Part shown: one piece after another, positions 24,770-35,071 of the stretch
How the letters are laid out: each line of letters starts with the position of its first letter
Position numbering within the stretch: the first letter of the stretch is position 1
DNA from: Cryptomeria japonica
Taxonomy: Eukaryota > Streptophyta > Pinopsida > Cupressales > Cupressaceae
Assembly (NCBI RefSeq): GCF_030272615.1
Contig: NC_081415.1
Span: 371,385,667 to 371,449,666 of the forward strand
Length of the DNA: 64,000 nt
Direction: 5' to 3'
Position numbers and translations under genes: made by a program
The notes under the pieces: generated by a model
The model's input: only the letters and a program-made list of their open reading frames with translations
What the model was told of the DNA's origin: nothing
The model's database searches: none

Positions 24770-26270
24770 TGATGTTGATAAACTACTTATGGCGTATTTA
24801 ATCAGTTAGTAATGGCAGTTTGGACAATGGTCACTCGGGCACACGTTCAAATTTAATGGTGATGTGACCTTTCGTGGGATTTGTTTCTAATTTTTGTGGC
24901 AATCAATAATCATTTCGATGAGGATATGTCTTTCAATCATTTGTTTCTTTAGTCCATCGATCTCTTTGTTTCTATCGACAATACTTTTGTTTCGAATATT
25001 ACTTCGATCAAGTATTTTTTCCCTTCATCGAAATACTGTATTCGGTCCGGTATGGCTGTCTCCTCATCGAAACATATCTAATATCCATTGGGTCTTATGT
25101 CGAAGAAACCTTGGGCTTTGGTGTCCTCCTTTATTTTTCCATCGAAATACTTCTTTCATCGATATCACTATGCCCCGTTGATGAATGAGTCTATTATCTA
25201 ACTGAAGCTTTTCTTTATTTTCCCTTATCGTTCTTCACCGATAAAGTTACATCAGCAAAACTACGCATATCGAGAACATGCCTTTTAACCTCCTTGAAAC
25301 CTATATCCTCATCGATATCTTTTATCGATGTAGCTTCCTTTTGTCTGATCGATATTATTTTTTCGATGAAAACACTCCTTTCGATGGGTCCTTTTTATGT
25401 TGCACCGATAGTATTATTTCCTCGAGAACTTTTCCCATTGATGAAGACCCTCTCTGCTTTCTTCAATATCTTTTGTCGATGAAGTTATTATCTTCGGTGA
25501 GTCCTTTCTAGAATTCATCAACGTTTCCTTCCTTCGATGGCTCTTTTATATCAATGAGACATCGTTGGGTCTCATCGATACCTTTTGAATTTGGATCGAT
25601 ATTATTCTTTCGATGAAAATGCTCCTTTTGGTAGGTCCTTTTTATGTTGCACCGATAGTATTATTTCCTCGAGAACTTTTCCCATCGATGAAGACCCTCT
25701 CTGCTTTCTTCGATATCTTTTGTCGATGAAGCTATTATCTTCGGTGAGTCTTTTATGGAATTCATCGGCATTTCCTTCCTTCGATGGCTCTTTTATATCG
25801 ATGAGACATCGTTGGGTCTCATTGATACCTTTTTAATTCGGATCGATATTATTCTTTCGATGAAAATGCTCCTTTTGGTGGGTCCTTTTTATGCTGCACC
25901 GATAGTATTATTTCCTCGATAACTTTTCCCGTCGATGAAGTTATTATCTTCAGTGAATCCTTTCTGGAATTCATTGGTGTTTCCTTCCTTCAATGGCTCT
26001 TTTATATCAATGAGACATCGCTGGGTCCCATCGATAATAATTATTTTTTTTTGATAAAAATTATCATCATCGGAATTACGACGAATACCAAGCTTTTGAC
26101 CGACGATGTAATCGGTGGACTTTGACAGTCGGCAGAGCCCATTGGATTGTTGTATTTTCGACGGGCATGGCATCGTCGACCAATCCAACACCGAGTTTTT
26201 GATGGTTGATTTTGTCAGCACTCCGACAAAAATTCGTTGCAAATCCGACAAACGACTGTCGAAAATCAGC
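24770..26270 (+). repeat. Right subterminal region of CACTA-1
   Basis: Dense TCGATGAA, TTCGATGG, CATCGATA and CCGACGA words over ~1.5 kb, in contrast to the shorter left side. These are candidate binding sites for the element's TNPA-like protein, by analogy with En/Spm. Confidence 0.75.
25347..26036 (+). repeat. 247-bp tandem repeat array, three units
   Basis: Units start with GATCGATATTATT at 25347, 25594 and 25841, giving a 247-base period. The third is shortened by an internal loss around the AAGACCCTCTCTGCTTTCTT segment. Each holds several TCGATGAA-type words. Confidence 0.92.
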
Positions 26271-26286
26271 TCCGAATGTACTAGTG
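26271..26286 (-). repeat. Right TIR of CACTA-1
   Basis: TCCGAATGTACTAGTG is the inverted match to the left TIR, followed by the CAT target duplication. The outermost 19 bases are identical to the left end of CACTA-2. Confidence 0.93.
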
Positions 26287-29150
26287 CATGATGTTCTTTA
26301 TGTTCCTAAACTTTGTCAAGATTATAAGATTAACTTTTATAAGGGCATGTGTTATATCATTGATCCAAAAACTAATCATGTTATTGCTACTGCTAAAATG
26401 TATACTGATAACTTATTTAAGTTCTATGAATTTTCTACTACAAAGTATTCATTGCTTACTACTATTGATTTTACTATATGGCACGAAAGACTTGGCCATG
26501 TCAATTCTAATTATATTTCGTTGATGTAAAAATAAAATATGGTTGATGGATTGCCTACTATTGTTCCTTCTCAATTTTTTTGCAATGGTTGCATGAGTGG
26601 TAAGATGCATAGGGAACCCTTTCCTCATGGTCAATCTTGGAGGGCATATACTAAATTGCATCTAGTTCATAGTGATCTCTTAGGTCCCATGGAGAATCCC
26701 TCCATCCAAGGTTCAAGGTATGCTCTTCCCTTTGTTGATGATTTTTCAAGGAGAACATGAATATATTTTCTTCATAGTAAGGATCAAGTGCTTGATGTGT
26801 TTACTGAATTTCATATGTTTGTAGAAAGGCAATATCATTCTAAAATTAAGATTCTTTGTACTGACAATGGAAGAGAATATGTCAATAATGCATTAATGCT
26901 TATTTAAAATATTTTGGAATTAAACATGAGCTTACCATTCCTTATACACCACAACAAAATGGTGTGGCAGAATGGAAGCATAGGACCATTGTGGAAATGG
27001 CAAGATGTTTATTGCATGCAAAAAATATAGATTACAAGTTTTGGGTTGAATCTATGGCTTGTGCAACTTATTTAATTAATATAACACCTACCAAAGCCTT
27101 AAAGGATAAAACTCTTGGAGAAGCTTGATCTGGTAGAAAGCCCAATTTGCAAAATTTAAGAATTTTTAGTTCCACGGCTTATGTTCACAAACCTAAGGAG
27201 AAAAGACAAAAATTAGATGCTAAATCTTTTCATTTTATTTTTGTTGGTTATAATGAGAATACTAAAGGTTATAGAGTTTACAATCCTATTACTAACAAGG
27301 TAAAAGTTACAAGAGATGTTTGTATTGTAGAAAAAGGCATTCATGATTTTTTTTAAGTGGAGGATGATGAACTTGCTCAAAGCAAAGTTGTTCTTGTGGA
27401 GGACAAACCTCCTTCTCTTAACCCTACTCCTAATGCATCTATTTCTATTCCTTCCAGTGATAGTGATGATGATAATAATAACTCTACTCCTCATGACTCT
27501 TCTTCTAGTGATGAATCCATTACTTTTAAAAGAAGACCTAAATGGTTTAAACCTTTAATTCAAAATAGTGATGAATACTTAGCTAGAATGGATAGACTTC
27601 AAGCTAGAAGAGTTAATTATTGTCATTATGCTTTAATTTATACTATTATGAATTGTAATGATCCTAAAACATTTGAACAAGCTAAAAATAAACCACATTG
27701 GCAAAAAGCAATGAAAGAATAATATGATACTTTAATTTCTAACCAAACGTTGGATTTAGTTCCCTTGCCTCATGGTAAAAATCTTGTTTCTTGCAAGTGG
27801 CTTTATAAAACTAAATTGAATGCTAATAATCAAGTTAGTAAATTTAAAGCTAGATTAGTTGCTAGAGGTTTTTCTCAAATTGAAGGCTTAGATTATACTG
27901 AAACTTTTGCTCCTATTGCTAAAATGCCTACAATTAAACTTGTGCTTGCTTTAGCTTCTAGAATAAATTGGTCTATTCACCAACTGGATGTTAAAAGTGC
28001 TTTTCTTAATGGTGATTTACATCAGGAAATTTAAATGTCTCAATCTCCTGGTTTTGTTAAGGAAGGTAATGAACATTTATTTTGCAAGTTAAAGAAATCA
28101 ATTTATGATTTGAAGCAATCTCCTAGGAAATTGTATTCTAATATTAATGCATTATTTCTTTCTCAAAGTTTCATTGGAAGTAAATGATCCAAATTTGTAT
28201 ATTAAACATAGTGAAGATGACATTGTGATTATTATTTTATATGTAGATGATTTAATTCTAACTTCAAGTTCCAAAAATTTGATTTCTGAAATTAAGTTTC
28301 AGCTCAATCAAAAATTTCAAATGACTGATTTAGGACTTTTACATTATGTTTTGGGAATGCAAATTTGGCAAACAAGTAATGGTATTTTGAACTATCTCAA
28401 AGTAAATAGGCTCAAGATATTTTAGACAAGTTTAAAATGAATGATGTTAACCATGTTTCAATTCCTATTGAATTAGGCACTAAGTTAATGCTTGATATGA
28501 AAACTCCACTTGTTGATCCTACTTTGTATAGACAATTAGTTGGAATTTTAAATTATTTAACTCTTACTAGGCCAGATGTTGCTTATAGTGATGGTTTGGT
28601 TTCAAGATTCATGTCTAAACCTCAACAAACACACTTTAAAGTTACTAAAATAATTTTAGGATATATTAAAGGAACTATTAATGTAGGTTTGTTTTATGAT
28701 GCAAATTCTGATTTTACTTTAAAAGGTTTTACTAATTCTGATCTAGGTGGAGATCCCAATGATGGGAAATCTACTTGTGGTTATTATTTTTTTGTTGGTT
28801 CGGGAGCAATTTCTTGAAATAGTAAAAAGAAACAATCTACCTCTCTTGGATCCACTGAAGCTGAGTACAAAGGATGCACTAATTCTTCCAAAGAAGCCTT
28901 GTGGCTTAGAAGACTACTTGAATATTTGGGTCTACCTCAACACAAACCAACTCCATTGTATTGTGACAATGAAAGTGCCATTTCCTTGGCTAAAAATCCA
29001 ATTTTCCATGCAAGGACAAAACACATTGCTCTCCAACACCACTTTATTAGAGAACAAATTGAAGACAAGCAAGTTTCACTCCTCTATTGTAAGGGGGAAG
29101 ACCAAGTTGCAGATATTTTGACCAAGCCACCTTGTAAAGAGAAGTTCTAA
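26287..29150 (+). pseudogene. copia-1 pol (integrase, RT, RNase H), decayed
   Basis: Resumes in the frame left at 10393. Domains in order: pre-integrase zinc region (WHERLGHVN, CNGCMSGK) at 26470-26620; integrase core (LVHSDLLGP, CTDNGREY) to ~27120 with a frameshift near 26905; an acidic linker with Asp/Ser runs at 27360-27560; reverse transcriptase (LVARGFSQIEGLDYTETFAP, KSAFLNGDL) from ~27750 with the catalytic YVDD at ~28240; RNase H (LYCDNESAISLAKNP) to 29150. Numerous stops and frameshifts, for example near 27722, 28034, 28180 and 28817. The product would have copied element RNA in cytoplasmic particles. Confidence 0.92.
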
Positions 29151-29195
29151 TTTGATTGTAAAAATATTGGTTTGCAACCTTCACCAAATGATTTA

Positions 29196-29950
29196 TCACT
29201 TGTTCACACATAAACCTTACTCTAATAATGTAGACATAACTATTGATCCCATCCATGTATAGATTGATATCCAAATTACATGAATAAGTCACCTATAAAT
29301 ACAAATCATCAACCTTATTGACAAGGTCGACTAAACCCTAAACCCATAAACCCATAATAAAAAAAATTACATTGCACGGTATCACCAGATCAATAGTATG
29401 ATTTATATTACATAGCATAGACCTAAATCAAGTATCCAAACAATTCCATTCGCTGGAAATTTTGCTAAGACCAAAATCTGATACGCTTCACCAACTGGTA
29501 GAAACCTTTAGTGAAGTAACATAGAAAGTCTAACTGGATCCAAATAGGACCACCATGATAGAACATCAGCCAAAGAAAAGTCACCAAACACTCAGAATAT
29601 GATCAAGAAGCACCTTCAACATGATAAAAATGATTCCATAAGACTAACTAAAATCATTTGACCAAAACACCAAATATCACTTGTTGGTACTAGGAATACC
29701 AACCGGGAATATAAGCGATAGTTACCGGAGGACCAAAACATGAACCAACAAAATATGGCAAACAGATAACCATCCAGAGTAAGGATCCAAAACCGATTCC
29801 ATAGATCTGATCATACTGGATTAGAATCATAGCCAAAACCAAGATGATCACCAAGACTAACTGGGATAGGTCCAACCGGGATAGTGTCCAACTAGGATAC
29901 AATGTTGACATCAATGACAATAGTTAACCAAATCCAACATATTGCCAACA
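29196..29950 (-). repeat. Truncated 3' LTR of copia-2
   Basis: Matches 33796-34553 from TTCACACATAAACCTT to the inner end TATTGCCAACA. About 430 bases of the LTR (the part homologous to 33365-33795) are missing at the left, where copia-1 sequence abuts. Confidence 0.88.
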
Positions 29951-29967
29951 ATCTCCCCCTTTGGCAT
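29951..29967 (-). other. Polypurine tract of copia-2
   Basis: On the minus strand, ATGCCAAAGGGGGAGAT directly precedes the LTR start TGTTGGCAATA. This is the standard primer for plus-strand DNA synthesis. Confidence 0.85.
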
Positions 29968-30199
29968 TAATGGCAACACTGAATGTGAAAAATATCCAAA
30001 TGCCAAGGAATGCCAACAATCTCCCTCAAAGATATGATTGAATTTCACATGAATACCACCTCTCCCCTTTTGACATCAATGACAAAAGACAAATACTAAA
30101 CCAAACAACTGACTACTCCCTCTGAGTAGTAGCATCATCTCATCAACTTGAATCGAAAAAATAATCTAATAAGCTTACCGGATTGATGCATTCCTCGAT

Positions 30200-33100
30200 T
30201 TCTAAGTCTCTTTCAAAGGGTTGGTAACCCCCAATTGATCTCTGAGATATTCAAAAGTATCTTTAGGAAATGGTTTAGTTAGAATATCTGCAATCTGCTC
30301 CTTAGTAGGCACATAAAGCAATTTGACTTCCTTTGCTTCAACCTTTTCCTTCAAGAAATTGTACCTTATAGAAATGTATTTTCATTTAGAATGAAATAAA
30401 GGATTCTTTGACATATCAATAGCAGCAGTATTATCACAGTGAATAACAATAGGTTCATCATAACTTACCCTTATATCTTTTAGTATTTGTTTCATCCATA
30501 AAATCTGAGTACAGTTGGTAGCAGCAGCTACATATTCCACTTTAGTAGTAGATAATGAAGTACATGATTGTTTCAAGATAAGCCATGAAACCAATATAAT
30601 CAATAGGAGGTGGTTAATCCATGACACAAACCCAAGCACTGTGGTACGCAACACAAGGAAACCAAGGGCGCACACCTTGCAACTATCCCTAATGATCTGA
30701 TCTTTAGAATGATTTAGTTTCACATACCTGGGAGTCTTTGAATTTTCTTGATTTCCTGACTCTTTCTGTTGTTCCTCTGTCATAGTTGAGTTTTTTGATG
30801 TTACTGGAGTGACAGGTTCACTATTCTGAGCAGCTTCATGCATTATTGGTTTAGATCTAATAAATTCATCTCCCAGTCCAGAGTCATATGATCTTATTTG
30901 ATTACTGCCATGTTCATCCACCTTGACATTTATGATCTCGGTTATCCTATTCAATATTTGCAATAACATCTATATGCTTTTATCTTAGTAGAATAACCTA
31001 AAAATATTTCCTCATCACTTCTAGGATCAAATTTTACAAATGCATCATATCTCCTAATGTAACATTTACATCCAAAAATTCTGAAATATCTTATAGTAGG
31101 AGTATGAGAAAACCATAATCCATAAGGAGTCTTACCAGTATCACCTTTTATGTGTACTCTGTTGAAAGCATATACAACTGTACTAACAACTTATCTCCAA
31201 TAAATATTAGACAATTTAGCTTATTTCATCATAGTCCCTATCACATTCAATATGGTTCTGTTCTTCCTTTCCACCAATCCATTTTGTTGTAGATTCCTAG
31301 TTGTAGAAAGTTGTCTTCTAATTCCATTCTTCTCACAAAAGTTGTTGAATTCACTGGATGTAAACTCATCGCCTTGATCTGATCTCAAACACTTTATCTT
31401 CAGTCATGTCTCAGTCTCAACCATAGCTTTAAAGATTTTTAATTTCTCAAAAGATTCAGATTTTTCTTTCAAAAATGCTACCCACATCATTCTAGAATAA
31501 TCATCAATAAGTAACATAAAGTATCTATCACCTTGAAAACTTTTAATCCTTTCCGGTCCACACATATTAGTATGAATAAGATAAAGAATTTTATTAGATT
31601 TATCATGTATGCTTCTAAAAGAAGTTATGGCTTGCTTACCCATTTGACATTCTCTACATACCGGATTATGAGGTTTGACAATTTTGGGCAAATCTCTGAT
31701 ATCCCGTGTTGAACTAATATTCACTATCCAATCAAAATTTACATGAAACATCCTCTTATGCCATAACCATCTTTTATCAATCTGAGCAATCAAGCAAACT
31801 TTCTCACTGAAGTTCAAATGAAATATGTTTCCATTGGTCTAAGTTCCAGAAGCAATTTACAATCCAGATCTATTGATGATTTTACATTTCCCATCCTTGA
31901 TTTGTAAATGAAATCCTCTATCCACCATTTGACCTACACTTAAAAGATTATGCTTTAAGACTTCAACATAATAAACATTATCAATGTTAGTATTACCATC
32001 CAATGATATTGTTCCCTTGCCTTTGATCCTACATGCCTTGTTGTCTCCAAATCTGACTAATATGCCATCAATTTCTTGTAGTGATAGAAATTTTCTCTTG
32101 TCACCAATCATGTGATGTGAGCATCCACTATCTATAGCCCATTCACCCCTTTCTTCAATTTTAGCAACTAAAGCCTTTTCCTCAGTATAAGTTTCTTCAA
32201 TGATAGGTTCCACAGAATCATCCTTGATAGCAATACATACCCAATCTTTACCAGAAGAAGCTCTATTACCGGTTCCACTCACAGGTTCATCATCATCATC
32301 ATCAGTAATACCAAAACCATCATAATTATATGATTTATTCTTATTCCTTTTGTATCTAGGTCTGTTCTGATATTTTAGATTACGCTTATAACTCTTTACA
32401 AATCTTTCATGATTCCTAGCAGCTCTTTCAGGGCATCTAGAAGCAAAATGACCAATCTTATTGCATGAAAAATATTAAAATGGACTTTTCCTTCATATTT
32501 ACTTCTAATCGGTCCTTTAGTAATTCTTCTAGCAATCAGGGCTTCGATCTCTTCAAGTTCACTTTCTTCTCTTTCAATGTCCTCCATATCTTTAGCATAC
32601 ATCTCCTTCCAATCTATATTTTGCTTACCGGAGGCAGATGCTTTAAATGTAGTCTCAGTTTTAATAGCACTCTGATCTCCAAGTTCCTCAAGCTCAAAAG
32701 CAGTCAATTTCCTAATCAGTGTATCTCTAGTAACAGGGGTACTTGACATTGTCTGGAGTTCATTAATTGTAGTAGCCTTCATCTTATAAGGTGGAGGTAG
32801 AACTCTCAGAACCTTTGATACTATCGTATCCTCACTAAATGATCAGCCACAACATTTGGTTGCCATAAAAATCTCATTTACTCTATCCATGAAAGAACTT
32901 ATCTTCTCATCTTCTTCGATCTTAAAAGTTTCATACCATACCCAAAAACCTTCAAGTTTTGCAATTTTCATAGCCTGATCACCTTCATAAAGAGTTTCAA
33001 GCTTTGTCCAGATCAGCTTTGCATTCTTCAGCTCTATGACATTCAATAGCTTTTATCAGATAGGGAGCTTAACAATGCTTCTTTTGCTCTAACATCAGTT

Positions 33101-33309
33101 TCAACCTTCTTCTATTCATCAACAGGTGTTGATGTTCCAGAATTAGGATCATGAGGTATATACCCTTTCTCCACTATCTCCCAAAATTCAGCTCCAAGAC
33201 ATTTGAGATGAATCTTGATTTGCTCCTTCCATATTTTGTAATTTATACCATCAAATCTGGGACTCTCCTTCCGATAGGGATTGAATGTAGAACTAGATGC
33301 AGTTGCCAT
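30200..33309 (-). pseudogene. copia-2 gag-pol with RT deleted
   Basis: Starts at 33309 (MATASSSTFNPYRKESPRFD). Gag stops early at ~33112 and continues in the same family order to ~32470, where the zinc-knuckle region is frameshifted. Protease: EWAIDSGCSHHM near 32140, with DSG intact. Pre-integrase: LWHKRMFHVNFD at ~31750. Integrase: YLIHTNMCGPERIKSFQGDR, then breaks near 31404 and 31190. At ~30690 the linker residues LNHSKDQIIRD are followed by filler, then directly by RNase H ([34 protein letters not shown]). The YVDD-containing RT domain, ~1.2 kb in copia-3, is absent. Could only be mobilised in trans. Confidence 0.9.
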
Positions 33310-33350
33310 CGAATCTCCTCAAGCCGTTAAGCTTCTACGGAGAGGACCTT

Positions 33351-33362
33351 TCTCTAATACCA
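33351..33362 (-). other. Degenerate primer binding site of copia-2
   Basis: The minus-strand read is TGGTATTAGAGA, two changes from the initiator-Met site, next to the LTR end at 33365. Confidence 0.8.
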
Positions 33363-33364
33363 AT

Positions 33365-34553
33365 TGTTAGACATATCTGATACCGAGAGTAAACTTAGAG
33401 GGGGGTGAATGAGTTTACCATCAAAAATCAGAGTACAAAGAAACCAACACAATGAAGAATAGAACATGAAAGAACAGTACACACAACACCAATATTTTGA
33501 CATGGAAAACTCAGTAAAGGGACAAACAATGGTGGGAAACCCTACCCACAATCAGATAATACTTCTACAACAGTATGTGAAATTACAATGGGGATTGCAC
33601 TTACAATTGGGCCAACCGCCTAGAGCTCACTGCTCATCACAAAAAGAAGTCTCGCTGACTTACAAAACCATCAGACTACAATCTAGAAAGAATGAGCTAT
33701 GAAAGTAGCATCTGCTAATGCTTGATACAATTCCGGTTAAGCACTAATGTCTGCCCTACAATACAAAAACCTTCACCGAATTATTTTTTACTTCTTCACA
33801 CATAAACCTTCCTCTAATAATGCAAACATAACCATCGATCCCATCCATGTATCGATCAATATCCAAATTACATGAATAAGTCACCTATAAATATAGATCA
33901 TTAACCTTATTGACAAGGTTGACTAAACCCATAAACCCATAATAAATAAAAATTACATTGCATGACATCACCATACCAATATTATGATTTAAATTACATA
34001 GCATGGACCTAAATAAAGTAAGCAAATAATTCTATCCACTAGAAATTTGGCTAAGGCCAAAATCCAACATGTTTCACCAACCAGTAGAAACCCTTACTGA
34101 AGTAACATAGAAAGACTAACCGGATCCAAATAGGACCACCATAACACCACGCTAGCCAAAGAAAAGTCACCAAACACTTAGAATATGATCAAGAAGCACC
34201 TTCAACATGATAGAAATTCATTCCATAAGACAGACCAAAATCATCTGACAAAAAAATACCAAATATCACTTACCGGTAAAGCTAACTGGTACTAGGAAAT
34301 ACCAACCGGGAACATAAGCGATAGTTACCAAAGCACCAAAACATGAACCAACAAAATATGGCAAACAAATAACCATCCAGAGTAAGGATCCAAAACCGAT
34401 TCCAGAGATATGATCATACTGGATCAAAATCATAGCCAAAACCAAGATGATCACCAAGACTAACCGGGATTGGTCCAACCGGGATAGTCTCCAACCAGGA
34501 TATAGTATTGACATCAATTACAATAGTTAACCAAATCTAGCATATTGCCAACA
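33365..34553 (-). repeat. LTR shared by copia-2 and a second copy
   Basis: A 1,189-bp LTR, TGTTAGACATATC ... ATTGCCAACA on the plus strand. Its left side borders a primer site and gag (5' LTR of copia-2). Its right side borders a polypurine tract and RNase H (3' LTR of the copy at 34554-35071). Confidence 0.88.
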
Positions 34554-35071
34554 ATCTCCCTCTTTGGCATTGTTTACAACATTGAATGTGAAAAACATCC
34601 AAGTGCCAAGGAATGCCAACAATCTCCCTCAAAGATATGACTAATTTTCACATGAATACCCCCTCTCCCCCTTTGACATCAATGAAAAATGGTGGATATT
34701 GAACCAAATGGCTGACTAATCTCCCTGATTAATAGCATCATCTCATCAACCCAGAACAAAGAAAATATCCGATAAGCTTACCAGATTGATGCATTCCTGC
34801 ATCTCTAAGTCTCTTCCGGGGGGTTGGTAACCCCTAACTAATCTCTAAGATATTCAAAAGTATCTTTAGGCAATGGTTTAGTTAGAATATTTTTAATCTG
34901 CTTCTTAGTAGGCACATAAACCAATCTGACTTCCTTTGCTTCAACCTTTTCCTTCAAGAAATTAAACCTTATAAAAATATGTTTTGTTTTGGAATGAAAT
35001 ACAAGATTCTTTGATATATCAATACCAGCAGTATTATCACATTGAATAACAATAGGCTCATCATAACTTAT
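34554..35071 (-). pseudogene. 3' tail of another copia-2-type element
   Basis: Polypurine tract plus the last ~90 residues of RNase H (IQCDNTAGIDISKN, NILTKPLPKDTFEYLRD). It closely matches 29951-30470. It is cut abruptly at ~35071 after the codons for SYDEPIVIQ, where an unrelated plus-strand frame begins. Confidence 0.88.

Larger units (their letters stand above)
10394..26286 (+). mobile_element. CACTA (En/Spm) DNA transposon CACTA-1, complete ends
   Basis: Begins CACTAATACATTTGGA and ends TCCGAATGTACTAGTG, whose reverse complement is CACTAGTACATTCGGA (14 of 16 match). CAT flanks both sides (10391-10393 and 26287-26289), the 3-bp target duplication expected of CACTA elements. Removing the element and one CAT leaves the copia-1 frame continuous. 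It encodes TNP2-like and TNPA-like proteins on the plus strand and carries captured gene fragments. All coding parts have stops or frameshifts, so it is probably non-autonomous now. Confidence 0.95.
7458..29195 (+). mobile_element. Ty1/copia retrotransposon copia-1, split by CACTA-1
   Basis: A plus-strand copia element with a 5' LTR, a tRNA primer site, gag, a protease remnant, integrase, reverse transcriptase and RNase H in copia order. CACTA-1 (10394-26286) interrupts it between protease and the pre-integrase zinc domain. No 3' LTR matching 7458-7974 was found after the RNase H end at ~29150. Instead, copia-2 LTR sequence begins at ~29196, so the 3' LTR was probably lost in a deletion. The coding sequence carries many stops and frameshifts, so the element is inactive. 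Confidence 0.9.
29196..34553 (-). mobile_element. Ty1/copia element copia-2, lacks reverse transcriptase
   Basis: Minus-strand element with 5' LTR at 33365-34553, primer site, gag-protease-integrase and RNase H, then a truncated 3' LTR at 29196-29950. The reverse transcriptase is replaced by ~100 bases of unrelated filler near 30590-30690. LTR text resembles copia-3, so they are related families. Sequence beyond its 5' LTR is not a unique flank but the 3' end of another copy. Confidence 0.9.

Noticed and set aside
24894-25836. Several plus-strand open frames of 60-95 codons
   Set aside because: Created by the 247-bp tandem array and the TCGATG words of the CACTA-1 right end.
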